From positions 620,001 through 684,000 of the forward strand of contig NZ_QGDT01000001.1 in assembly GCF_003149085.1 (NCBI RefSeq): DNA of 64,000 bases, written 5' to 3'. The notes beneath the pieces are model-generated. The model was not told where the DNA came from. It saw only the letters and a list, made by a program, of their open reading frames with translations, and ran no database searches. This stretch comes from Dyadobacter jejuensis. Lineage in GTDB: Bacteria > Bacteroidota > Bacteroidia > Cytophagales > Spirosomataceae. Both the position numbers and the translations under genes were made by a program. Shown here piece by piece: positions 7,850 to 17,046 of this stretch. Numbering within the stretch: position 1 is the first letter of the stretch; each line of letters starts with the position of its first letter.

Positions 7850-10144
7850 TTGCGAGTGGAGCAACATGTGGAAGCACTGACCATCGATCTGGAGCAGGAG
7901 CGCAAAGATATCTTAAAAAAATATCGCCGGCTGTTAAAAACAGCCAAGCCTTTTTTAAAGGATAATGATGCCAAATTGATCAAAATGGCATTTAATACGT
8001 CCGTAGACGCCCATCAGAACATGCGGCGTCGGTCTGGAGAGCCCTATATCTACCACCCCTTGGCCGTGGCACAGATCGTCGTCGAGGAGATAGGCCTGGG
8101 CACAACGGGCATCGTGGCAGCCTTGCTCCACGATGTAGTGGAAGATACCGACATGCGTATCGAGGATATCGATAGGATGTTTGGCAAAAAGGTCGCCCGA
8201 ATTATTGACGGGTTGACCAAAATATCGGGTAGGTTCGAGCATGGCACTTCCCAACAGGCCGAAAACTTTCGGAAAATGTTGTTAACCCTTTCCGACGACG
8301 TGAGGGTAATCCTGGTAAAACTTGCCGATCGGCTGCATAATATGCGCACGCTGGATAGCATGCCCAGGGATAAGCAGTTGAAGATCGCCTCGGAGACCAT
8401 CTTTATTTATGCCCCTCTTGCCCACCGTTTGGGGTTGTATACCATTAAGTCGGAACTAGAAGAGCTTTATCTCAAATACACCGAACCCCACGAATATAGG
8501 GCTATAGCAAGGAAATTGAGGGAGACTAAAGGAGCTAGGGATCGGTTTATAGCCAAATTTATGGACCCTATTTCTGCCGATTTGCAAACGGCAGGGCTAA
8601 ACTTCATCATCAAAGGGCGGCCAAAGTCGATATATTCCATTTGGAATAAGATGCGTAAACAGAATAAGCCTTTCGAAGAGATTTATGATCTATTTGCCAT
8701 CCGTATCGTGATGGAGTCGTCGGCGGAGGTGGATCGGGAGAAGGCCATCTGCTGGCAGGCTTACTCCATTGTAACGGACCATTATAAGCCCAACCCCGAC
8801 CGCCTGAAGGATTTCTTGAGCACCCCTCGAGCCAACGGATACCAGTCGTTACACTCCACGGTGATGAGCAAGAGTGGGCAGTGGGTAGAGGTGCAGATCA
8901 GGACTTCGCGCATGGACGAGATCGCCGAAAAGGGCTATGCAGCCCACTGGAAATACAAAGGCAACGATACCAAAGTAAAGGGTAATATCGAAACCTGGAT
9001 CAACCAGGTACGTGAAACATTAGAAAATGGCTTTGGTGATAAAACGGCTGCCATCGAGTTTTTAGACGAGTTTCGGAGTAACTTATTCAACGAGGAAGTT
9101 TTTGTCTTTACCCCCAAAGGGGAGCTTAAGGTACTACAAAGTGGGGCTACGGCCTTGGACTTTGCCTTCGATATCCACTCCGAAATAGGGGCTCATTGTA
9201 TGGCCGCAAAGGTAGGAGGTATACTCGTGCCCATTAGCTATGTGCTCAATAACGGCGACCAGGTCGAGATCATCACCTCCAGCAAGCAAAAACCCAACGA
9301 AGATTGGCTGCGGATTGTGATCACCTCCAAGGCCCGAGCACGAATCAAAGACTTTTTGAAGGAAGATAACCGGCAGTTTGAGTCCGATGGACGACAGTTG
9401 GTAGAAAAGAAACTGAAGATATTAGGGATTGAGATGACCTCTGAGGTGGTCAACCAACTGAGAGCGTTTTTTGAATGCAAAACCACCACCGAATTTTTCT
9501 ACAGGATAGGAAAGGGGTATATCCACCTCGACGAGCTTAAGCGCTTTAAGAAGGACAAAGAGGCGAAAGAACGTAAGGCAGGAGAAAGTAGTGCCGCCGC
9601 CACAGATACCAATGCCAGCGACGGAAAATCCTTTACGAAGATCCTCAAGAATATCCACGGAGAACGTGCCGATAGCGATACCTTGCTGATAGGCGACGAC
9701 ATGGATAAGATCGACTACAAACTGGCACCATGCTGCAACCCTATTGCCGGCGACGATGTTTTTGGTTTCGTAACCGTCAATGAAGGGATTAAGATTCACA
9801 GGACCACCTGCCCCAATGCCGCCGAGCTGATGTCCAAGCACGGTAACCGGATCATAAAAGCCAAATGGGAGTCTAGTAAAAAGGAAGCCTTCTTGGCCGG
9901 ATTGTTTATTTCAGGTACCGATCGGCTGGGGCTTATCAACGACATCACCCGCATTATTTCCAATGACTTACATATCAATATGAGAGGCTTGACCATCGAT
10001 ACCAAGGATGGGGTGTTCAATGGGGAAATAAAGCTTTATGTTAAGGATAAAAAGCATTTGGATAAGCTTATTGGCAAGCTAGAGGTGGTCGATGGAGTAT
10101 ATAAAGTGCTCCGATTCGATGCCAACCTGCTTACAACCAGTTAA
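7850..10144 (+). CDS. rel: Bifunctional (p)ppGpp synthetase/hydrolase RelA/SpoT family
   Basis: A 764-residue Rel enzyme making and degrading the alarmone (p)ppGpp. The N-terminal HD hydrolase domain has the metal motif HDVVED near residues 94-99; the synthetase domain (about 245-365) includes ANGYQSLHSTVM; a TGS domain follows (VFVFTPKGELKVLQSGATALDFAFDIHSEIG is its signature region, split here by position 421-452); then the helical/zinc region (KLAPCCNPIAGDD) and a C-terminal ACT domain (about 690-764). Intact motifs predict both activities, as expected for the single Rel of this phylum. The start is not certain: no ATG fits, and TTG 7850 or GTG 7856 are the best options. It precedes fur and purA on the same strand, with gaps of 110 and 86 bp. 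Confidence 0.96.
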   Translation: MRVEQHVEALTIDLEQERKDILKKYRRLLKTAKPFLKDNDAKLIKMAFNTSVDAHQNMRRRSGEPYIYHPLAVAQIVVEEIGLGTTGIVAALLHDVVEDTDMRIEDIDRMFGKKVARIIDGLTKISGRFEHGTSQQAENFRKMLLTLSDDVRVILVKLADRLHNMRTLDSMPRDKQLKIASETIFIYAPLAHRLGLYTIKSELEELYLKYTEPHEYRAIARKLRETKGARDRFIAKFMDPISADLQTAGLNFIIKGRPKSIYSIWNKMRKQNKPFEEIYDLFAIRIVMESSAEVDREKAICWQAYSIVTDHYKPNPDRLKDFLSTPRANGYQSLHSTVMSKSGQWVEVQIRTSRMDEIAEKGYAAHWKYKGNDTKVKGNIETWINQVRETLENGFGDKTAAIEFLDEFRSNLFNEEVFVFTPKGELKVLQSGATALDFAFDIHSEIGAHCMAAKVGGILVPISYVLNNGDQVEIITSSKQKPNEDWLRIVITSKARARIKDFLKEDNRQFESDGRQLVEKKLKILGIEMTSEVVNQLRAFFECKTTTEFFYRIGKGYIHLDELKRFKKDKEAKERKAGESSAAATDTNASDGKSFTKILKNIHGERADSDTLLIGDDMDKIDYKLAPCCNPIAGDDVFGFVTVNEGIKIHRTTCPNAAELMSKHGNRIIKAKWESSKKEAFLAGLFISGTDRLGLINDITRIISNDLHINMRGLTIDTKDGVFNGEIKLYVKDKKHLDKLIGKLEVVDGVYKVLRFDANLLTTS

Positions 10145-10254
10145 CATTTGAACCTAATTAGGGCACCATTGTTTAACAAAATGAGATTAATCAATTAATT
10201 TAGACCGAGATTTAACCAAAAAAGCACGTAATTTGTGCGTGATTTTGAATAGAT

Positions 10255-10746
10255 ATGCCACAAGCTAGTAAACCAAATTTTGAAGCCGCCAAGAAGATAT
10301 TAACGGCCTATCTCGAGAATAAAGGGCTACGGAAAACCCCCGAACGCTTTGCTATTCTGGAGGAAATCTATACCCGAGAGGATCATTTTGATGTAGATGA
10401 GCTGTATATCAGCATGAAGAATAAAAAGTATCGGGTAAGCCGGGCCACCGTTTACAATACGCTCGACGTGCTGGTGGACTGCGACTTGGTGACCAAGCAT
10501 CAGTTTGGAAAAAACCTGGCTCAGTTCGAGAAATCGTACGGCAATAAACAGCATGACCACCTGATCTGTACCGATTGTCATAAAGTGATGGAGTTTTGTG
10601 ATCCTAGGATTCAGTCGATTCAGAATATGGTAGGTGAAATGCTAAACTTCACCGTAATGCACCACTCCTTGATATTTTATGGCAACTGTACCAAGGAGAA
10701 TTGCCAGAATCGCAATGAAACCGACAAGTTGCCGCTATCCCTCTAA
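10255..10746 (+). CDS. Fur-family metal-responsive transcriptional regulator
   Basis: A 163-residue ferric-uptake-regulator family repressor. The winged-helix DNA-binding half (residues about 15-85) contains [14 protein letters not shown] and [20 protein letters not shown], typical of Fur recognition helices. The dimerisation half has the metal-binding segment [15 protein letters not shown] and a second cysteine pair in CTKENCQ, consistent with a structural zinc site. Whether it senses iron, zinc, manganese or peroxide cannot be decided from the sequence. It lies 110 bp after rel and 86 bp before purA, so it may be expressed alone. Confidence 0.92.
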   Translation: MPQASKPNFEAAKKILTAYLENKGLRKTPERFAILEEIYTREDHFDVDELYISMKNKKYRVSRATVYNTLDVLVDCDLVTKHQFGKNLAQFEKSYGNKQHDHLICTDCHKVMEFCDPRIQSIQNMVGEMLNFTVMHHSLIFYGNCTKENCQNRNETDKLPLSL

Positions 10747-10832
10747 GGTCGGAAGAAGATAATAGTCTGGAGCCAGTTAGTTCCAGCCCCTAATCCTGTT
10801 TTGAATAATAGTTATTAGTAACCATATATTGA

Positions 10833-12122
10833 ATGAAAGTTGACGTATTGCTAGGTCTCCAATGGGGAGATGAAGGTAAAGGTAAAATCGTAGATGTTCT
10901 GGCACCCCAGTATGAGGTGGTGGCCCGTTTTCAGGGAGGCCCCAATGCCGGACATACCTTAGAATTTGATGGTATCAAACATGTGTTGCACCAAATACCC
11001 TCTGGGATATTTAGAAGCGATATTCAGAATATCATCGGCAATGGCGTGGTGCTGGACCCTATCGTTTTCAAAAGAGAGGTTGAGAACCTGGCACAATATA
11101 ATCTCAATTTGACCGAAAACCTTTTTGTGTCCAAGAAGGCTTCGATCATACTGCCGACTCACGCCCTGCTGGATGCGGCCTATGAAAAGTCGAAAGGAGA
11201 TTCCAAAATCGGCTCTACCTTAAGGGGTATAGGGCCAACTTATCAGGATAAAATTGCGCGCTTAGGCCTTAGGGTAGGAGATGTGTTGTCGCCGAATTTT
11301 GCCAATAAATACAAGAAATTGGTGGATGCCCATAAGGTCATCCTCGAATTCTATCAATACGACTACGCCGACAAACTGGCAGAAGCCGAAGCTAAGTTCC
11401 TGGAGTCGATCGACTTTTTGAAGCAGTTTACCCTGGTCGACAGCGAGTACGTCATCAATAATGCCCTTACGGCTGGTAAGACCGTCCTGGCCGAAGGTGC
11501 TCAAGGCTCATTACTGGATATCGATTTTGGCTCTTACCCATTCGTAACCAGCTCCACTACCATGGCAGCAGGTGCTTGTACAGGACTAGGAATAGCCCCA
11601 AGCCAGGTAGGAGAGGTGTTCGGAATCTTTAAGGCCTATTGTACCCGGGTAGGTAGCGGACCGTTCCCTACCGAACTTATGGATGAAACAGGAGAAAAAA
11701 TACGCCAAGAAGGTCGTGAATTCGGTGCTACTACAGGCCGCCCAAGACGCTGTGGATGGCTCGACCTTCCTGCCCTTAAATATGCCATTATGATCAATGG
11801 AGTCACTCAGTTGATCATGATGAAAGTGGATGTCCTGAATATTTTTGATACCATTAAGGTTTGTACTGAGTACCGGTTGCCCGACGGAACCCTTACCTCA
11901 CAGCTTCCGTACGATCTGTGCGACGACGAGGTAGTGCCCGTATACCGCGATTTTAGTGGTTGGGAGCAATCTTTAGAAGGCATTCGTGATTTTGATTCTA
12001 TTCCACCTGCCTTGGCCGAATATATCGCCTATTTGGAGGAAGAGCTCCAACTGCCCATCCGATTCGTGTCCACCGGTCCCGATCGGGAGGCCCTCATCAG
12101 CAGAGAAGTGGCTACCGCCTGA
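10833..12122 (+). CDS. purA: Adenylosuccinate synthetase
   Basis: A 429-residue cytosolic enzyme that joins IMP and aspartate with GTP hydrolysis, the first committed step to AMP. The N-terminal signature QWGDEGKGKIVD near residues 10-21 is diagnostic. GGPNAGHT near 35-42 and the loop region with GIGPTYQDK and TTGRPRRCGWLD are all present. Length matches the family. It is followed by an efficient terminator at 12152-12180. Purine synthesis and the stringent response (rel nearby) are linked physiologically, but cotranscription is not shown. Confidence 0.98.
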   Translation: MKVDVLLGLQWGDEGKGKIVDVLAPQYEVVARFQGGPNAGHTLEFDGIKHVLHQIPSGIFRSDIQNIIGNGVVLDPIVFKREVENLAQYNLNLTENLFVSKKASIILPTHALLDAAYEKSKGDSKIGSTLRGIGPTYQDKIARLGLRVGDVLSPNFANKYKKLVDAHKVILEFYQYDYADKLAEAEAKFLESIDFLKQFTLVDSEYVINNALTAGKTVLAEGAQGSLLDIDFGSYPFVTSSTTMAAGACTGLGIAPSQVGEVFGIFKAYCTRVGSGPFPTELMDETGEKIRQEGREFGATTGRPRRCGWLDLPALKYAIMINGVTQLIMMKVDVLNIFDTIKVCTEYRLPDGTLTSQLPYDLCDDEVVPVYRDFSGWEQSLEGIRDFDSIPPALAEYIAYLEEELQLPIRFVSTGPDREALISREVATA

Positions 12123-12151
12123 TCCTCTGGATGTGGATATTACCATCGATG

Positions 12152-12180
12152 AAGGGTTTGCTTATAATAGGCAAACCCTT
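12152..12180 (+). terminator. Terminator of purA
   Basis: 10-bp stem AAGGGTTTGC (12152-12161) with GCAAACCCTT (12171-12180), 9-nt loop, followed by TATTTGTTTT. It starts 29 nt after the purA stop. Confidence 0.82.
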
Positions 12181-12393
12181 TATTTGTTTTGTGAGACGGG
12201 GGGGACTTAAAAGTTCCATTCGCTTGGACCGGAAATGGTTAAATGCTCGGGAGAGCTATTAAATATTCCTTAATTGGTTTTTTTTGAAGTAAGATATAAC
12301 GCTATTTGTACTTTCAATATAAAGCACAATCAACTAGCCCTAAAATATACAGCCGGAATGCGGGAAGTTGATGTTCCAAAAGATAACTGCTAG

Positions 12394-13326
12394 ATGGAAA
12401 ATTCGAAAATGACCGTAGAGAAACTTAGCCACGAGGCGCACTCGGGGTGGTATAAGGTACAATACGCCACCAAAGAGGCGCAAGAAAAGGCTATTGCCGA
12501 TTGGAGATACGACCAGGATAATCGAACGATTAACCACTGGATCCACAAGAGGCTGCTGGAGCTGGTGAACCCATTGCTTATTGAGCCGAAAAGCTGGCTT
12601 ACCGTAGGGGATGGATACGGCTTCGATGCAAATTTCTTCTATACAAAGGGGCTGGATGTGACGGCCACCGACATTTCGGACACCTTCTTGCCGCTTTCTC
12701 AACAAGAGGGGTTATTTGAAAAATACGCCGTAGAGAATGCTGAGAAGTTGTCCTTCGAAGATAATACCTACGATTATATTTTTTGTAAAGAGGCCTACCA
12801 CCACTTTCCGAGGCCTTATATGGCCGTTTATGAAATGCTACGGGTGGCCAAGGAAGGGGTTATCCTTGTAGAGCCTCACGACCCAATCTCCAAAATGCCG
12901 TTCTTACTCGCGCTAAGGAATATTTTCGATCGGTTCGATACATCGTTGTTACAGAAATATTGGAAGAATAGATATTCTTTCGAGGCCGTGGGTAATTATG
13001 TGTTTAAGCTTTCGGAACGAGAAATGGATAAACTCGCCAATGGAATTGGTATGCCTATGGTGGCCTTTAAGGGCATCAATAACAACTATTATAATGCCGC
13101 CGCAGCTCATGAAAAGGCCGACGATTCCTCGGCAGCCTTTCGGAAGATCAAACGAAAACTTCGGATCCATAATCTATTGTCGAAATTCTCCCTGATGCCT
13201 ACGCAGGTATTATGTGCCGTAATTTTCAAGAAACGACCCTCCGATCGGGTGATGGCTGCCTTGGAAAAGGATGGGTTCCAGATCCATATTTTCCCACCCA
13301 ACCCCTATGCCAAGAAGGGGCCGTGA
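12394..13326 (+). CDS. SAM-dependent class I methyltransferase
   Basis: A 310-residue protein with a class I methyltransferase core. The SAM-binding motif I is LTVGDGYGFDANFF (near residues 69-82), followed by the acidic motif VTATDISD and motif FEDNTYDYIFCKEAYHHFPRP, the usual order. The C-terminal third is basic and unassigned. Substrate is unknown; a role in glycan or lipid modification is possible but not shown. It has its own 270-bp upstream region after the purA terminator and converges on the SNF2 helicase gene, whose stop is only 4 bp away. Confidence 0.8.
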   Translation: MENSKMTVEKLSHEAHSGWYKVQYATKEAQEKAIADWRYDQDNRTINHWIHKRLLELVNPLLIEPKSWLTVGDGYGFDANFFYTKGLDVTATDISDTFLPLSQQEGLFEKYAVENAEKLSFEDNTYDYIFCKEAYHHFPRPYMAVYEMLRVAKEGVILVEPHDPISKMPFLLALRNIFDRFDTSLLQKYWKNRYSFEAVGNYVFKLSEREMDKLANGIGMPMVAFKGINNNYYNAAAAHEKADDSSAAFRKIKRKLRIHNLLSKFSLMPTQVLCAVIFKKRPSDRVMAALEKDGFQIHIFPPNPYAKKGP

Positions 13327-13330
13327 GCCC

Positions 13331-16276
13331 TTAGGCCAACAGATTGAGCACATCTTCCTTGGTCAAGGACTTCATAAAGCCATCTTCGCTGCTGATCAAT
13401 CCATCGGCGAGCTGTTTTTTAGATTTTTGTAAAGCCAATATTTTCTCCTCCACCGTATTTTTGGTGATAAACTTGTAGGTGAAAACCGTACGATCCTGGC
13501 CGATACGGTGGGCCCTGTCTACCGCTTGGGCCTCTATGGCTGGGTTCCACCAGGGGTCTAGGATAAACACATAGTCGGCGGCGGTAAGGTTAAGGCCTAG
13601 CCCTCCAGCTTTTAGTGAAATCAGAAAGAGCTTCAATTCTGGCTTATTTTGAAAGTCCTCGACCTGCTGTTGCCTATCCTTGGTAGAGCCGTCGAGGTAA
13701 GCATATTTGATGTGGTTTTTATCTAATACTTCCCTGAAAAGATTCAGGTGTTTGATGTATTGGCTAAAGACCAAGATCTTATGGTCTTCACTGATCACCG
13801 TCTCAATTTTATGCAACACGTCTTCAAATTTCCCAGATCTGTCGTCATACTCGGGTTGTACCATTTTGGGGTGATTGGCGAGTTGTCGGAGTTGGCTGAG
13901 GCCTTGTAGTACGGTCAGTTGCGATTTGCCCATTCCGTCCCTTTCTATTTGCTCCAAAATCTGATTGCGATAGTAGGCTTTGGCTTCTTCATAGGCTTTT
14001 TCCTGCTCCGGACTCATTTCCGAATAGGTGATTTGCTCTACTTTTTCGGGCAAGTCGGTGGCTACCTGTACCTTGTTACGCCTTAAAATAAATGGCTTGA
14101 TGAGATTGTAGAGCCTTTTTGACTTTTCTTCATCGTTTTTCTTTTCTATAGGTATCTGAAATTCGTCCTTAAAAAAACGTTGGGTTCCTAACAGTCCGGG
14201 GTTGACAAACGACATTTGCGACCATAAGTCCATGGTACTGTTTTCTACGGGCGTACCCGTCAAAATAAGGCGGTGTGCCGAATTGAGCTTTTTTACCGCC
14301 TTGGTGATAATCGAGCCAGGGTTCTTTATGGCTTGCGATTCATCCAGAATGATATAATGAAACCGAAAGGATTGCAATAATGCGATATCGAGCCGGACAA
14401 TGCCGTAAGAAGTAATGATGAGGTCGTAGTCCGAAAAACGGCTCGTGTCCTTTTCCCGGTAGGTGCCCGTATATAAGAGGACCTTTAGGTCGGGTGTAAA
14501 CTTGGAAGCCTCCAACGACCAATTGTACAGCAGCGAAGTGGGCATGATGAGCAAGGATGGCTCGGTATGTCCTGTTTCTTTTTGGGCCTGTAATAGGGCC
14601 AGAGTTTGCACCGTCTTCCCCAGACCCATGTCGTCGGCCAGGCAACCGCCGAGCCGAAATTGGTTGAGGAAGGACATCCAGTCGTAGCCCGCTTTTTGGT
14701 AGGGGCGCAAGGTTCCGTTAAATCTTTGTGGTATTGGCTGAGGAGCAATTTTGTCGAATTGCTTAAGGCCCTCCAGCCTTCTACTCATCACGGTGGTGGC
14801 AAGGTTGTCGTCCGATAGCTCTTGGACCAAGGCCATATGGTGCATCTTCAATCGTAGCTGATGATCTTCCCGGCCGTTTTCCGAAAAAGAGAAGAGCTCC
14901 GAATATTTGGTAAACCACCAATCGGGGATCACGGCCACTTCTCCGTTAGGTAAGGTAAACTCATGCTTTTCGTGCAGAATGTATTGCCTAAGTTCTAAGA
15001 AGGAGATCTCATAGTCGCCAAAAATAACCTTGGCATGGATATCGAACCAATCGCGATTCTCCTGTATGGAGATGTCCAGTGACGAATATCCGAGGAAATA
15101 CCGCTTGGTATCCGAGGCATTCTGTTTTATGGAGAAGCGCGCCTCGTTGAGATCCTGTATATGTCTCTGCAACCAGCCGAAGGCGGCAGTTTTTGTTAGT
15201 TTTATCTTTCCATTCTTGAGCTTCAGGCCTCTCTCTTGTAGGTATTGATGCTTTTGTTTCTCTACAGCCAGGTCGCGCCCTACCTTAAAAAAGGTATACT
15301 CGTCACCCTGTTTTTCCATATATACGCTGGAGGCATGAGCGAAGTCGTCGAGGGGAAAGGTGTGGCTACCATATCTAAATGAAAGCTCTATGACCACGTC
15401 ATTATTAGTACTCGTTAGCTCTTCATCTCCCACAGGGTCTTCGCCAAATAGGGCTGGAGCCAACTTTCCCGTTGCGACCAAGTCGGTAATGGTAAGCGTT
15501 GGCCTGGGGGTAGGCTCCACGGTTTTGATGTCGAAGCCCCTGGCTACTACATCGTAAGAGGCAATGAGCGGGCTTATAAACTTACGGTAGTATTGTTCCT
15601 CTACACTTCGAGGAATAGCAATGAAATTTTTGGCTAGGAAAGGCTTTATTTTCTTTCCGTCCACCTCTCCCTGAAAATGGTAAAGATGGCCGTCTACCTC
15701 TATCCACGCCTTCTCCTCACAGAGGACGATGGCATTCTTATATTGAAATTCGAGTTTTTTTCCGTTATGTAAGATGCTGGGAAAATAATGCGTGTTGTCA
15801 TCATTGCGGACGAAGTGAAAGCGGATTTTCGCTGGCTCTTCCTCCCATATCACTTTTTTCCAAAGTGGATTCCCATCACTACCCATAATAAAAAGCTCCT
15901 TACCTGCCAGCCGCTCCAAGATGCCCTTTTTCTTCCGATCCAGATTTTCGGCAATGGCTTCCTGAAGCATCTTGTCGCCTTTTTGTGGGTCGTAGACTTT
16001 TAAGAAAAAATCCACTGCAGAAAGTTTCTTTGGATTGAATTTCTTAAGAATATAATCCTGCTGAATGTCATCAATAAGCTTTACCAACTCGTAATCGGTG
16101 TTGTCTATAGCCGATTTGAATTCCTTGACGTTCTTAGAGGAGATGTTCTGAACTTGATAGGTGTATTCGCCTTGGGCATTCAATTGTACCACAAACGATT
16201 CGAAAATATACCCCAAATACTCATGACTTAAAATGGCGTATATAATTTTAAAAGGTTGGTTAGGAGCTACTTTCAT
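13331..16276 (-). CDS. SNF2-family (SWI2/SNF2) DEAD/DEAH-like helicase
   Basis: A 981-residue ATP-dependent DNA translocase. The C-terminal half carries the SNF2 motifs in order: Walker A DDMGLGKTVQT near 548-558, DESQ box in IILDESQAIKN, motif III LTGTPVENS, and motif VI QAVDRAHRIGQ. The N-terminal about 500 residues are the variable bacterial SNF2 region. No SWIM zinc finger with clear CxC...CxH is seen. Such proteins are common in Bacteroidota and are linked to RNA-polymerase recycling (RapA-like) or chromatin-like remodelling; the exact role here is not known. The gene is monocistronic and convergent with the methyltransferase. Confidence 0.93.
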   Translation of the reverse strand: MKVAPNQPFKIIYAILSHEYLGYIFESFVVQLNAQGEYTYQVQNISSKNVKEFKSAIDNTDYELVKLIDDIQQDYILKKFNPKKLSAVDFFLKVYDPQKGDKMLQEAIAENLDRKKKGILERLAGKELFIMGSDGNPLWKKVIWEEEPAKIRFHFVRNDDNTHYFPSILHNGKKLEFQYKNAIVLCEEKAWIEVDGHLYHFQGEVDGKKIKPFLAKNFIAIPRSVEEQYYRKFISPLIASYDVVARGFDIKTVEPTPRPTLTITDLVATGKLAPALFGEDPVGDEELTSTNNDVVIELSFRYGSHTFPLDDFAHASSVYMEKQGDEYTFFKVGRDLAVEKQKHQYLQERGLKLKNGKIKLTKTAAFGWLQRHIQDLNEARFSIKQNASDTKRYFLGYSSLDISIQENRDWFDIHAKVIFGDYEISFLELRQYILHEKHEFTLPNGEVAVIPDWWFTKYSELFSFSENGREDHQLRLKMHHMALVQELSDDNLATTVMSRRLEGLKQFDKIAPQPIPQRFNGTLRPYQKAGYDWMSFLNQFRLGGCLADDMGLGKTVQTLALLQAQKETGHTEPSLLIMPTSLLYNWSLEASKFTPDLKVLLYTGTYREKDTSRFSDYDLIITSYGIVRLDIALLQSFRFHYIILDESQAIKNPGSIITKAVKKLNSAHRLILTGTPVENSTMDLWSQMSFVNPGLLGTQRFFKDEFQIPIEKKNDEEKSKRLYNLIKPFILRRNKVQVATDLPEKVEQITYSEMSPEQEKAYEEAKAYYRNQILEQIERDGMGKSQLTVLQGLSQLRQLANHPKMVQPEYDDRSGKFEDVLHKIETVISEDHKILVFSQYIKHLNLFREVLDKNHIKYAYLDGSTKDRQQQVEDFQNKPELKLFLISLKAGGLGLNLTAADYVFILDPWWNPAIEAQAVDRAHRIGQDRTVFTYKFITKNTVEEKILALQKSKKQLADGLISSEDGFMKSLTKEDVLNLLA

Positions 16277-17046
16277 TTTGTACTGTTTGACGGCTATAGG
16301 GAAATGGGGGCAGAGTAGAAGTATGTATAGGCTACTCCTTGCCTGGCATTTAGGATAACTTCAAATATATAATATTGCAGGCTGAAAAAAAAGGGGTGGG
16401 TATTGGGGCCAGGAGGAATCTATAAATTGGTAGAAAGATATTGTGATAATAATATAATTGAATATGCTGGGTACTGGAGCGGGGGGCGAATGGTATGGCC
16501 GCCAATTTGATGCCTGCAGAAGTATCTTTAAAACTCACTACATAATTTAGTTCAGTTACGAGTTGGAAGGGGCATGTTTCCAACTCGGGAAAACTATTGG
16601 ATCCTCAAAATTTGAACATCGACCACCGACTAAGGCAACACTTATTTACATTTTAATACTCCTTCGCTTCAGAAAACGCCGCTTTTTATAGCTGCCGTAA
16701 AACCGATGTATGGTATGCCATCATTTCAAAAAAAAAGCAGAGGCCATTTTGACGGCCACGGCTTCGTAAGTACATGGTAAAATATTTAAAGGCGATTATA
16801 TCCTTTTGTAGCTATTCAACAGGGCTTTAGTGTTCAAATAAATACATAATATATATCTATAAATGAAATGTATTATGTATGAAAATATATCATAAATCTA
16901 GATTTATACTGTATATTAATTTATATTTGAAAATTACTAAAGTTATATATGAATATACACAAAATTCTATGTACATACTATCTGTTGAAATATTAAATAC
17001 TATAAAATAATAGAATAAACTACACACTGTCTAAACATTTATCGAA
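16277..17046. other. AT-rich intergenic region before the T9SS protein
   Basis: 770 bp without a supported gene. The last 200 bp (about 16840-17040) are extremely AT-rich with many TATA-like stretches, probably the promoter region of the exported protein that follows. A 77-codon open frame on the minus strand (16350-16583) has no recognisable features and is not counted as a gene. Confidence 0.6.

Noticed and set aside
16350-16583. 77-codon minus-strand gene
   Set aside because: No motif, no partner, unusual composition, in an AT-rich promoter region.
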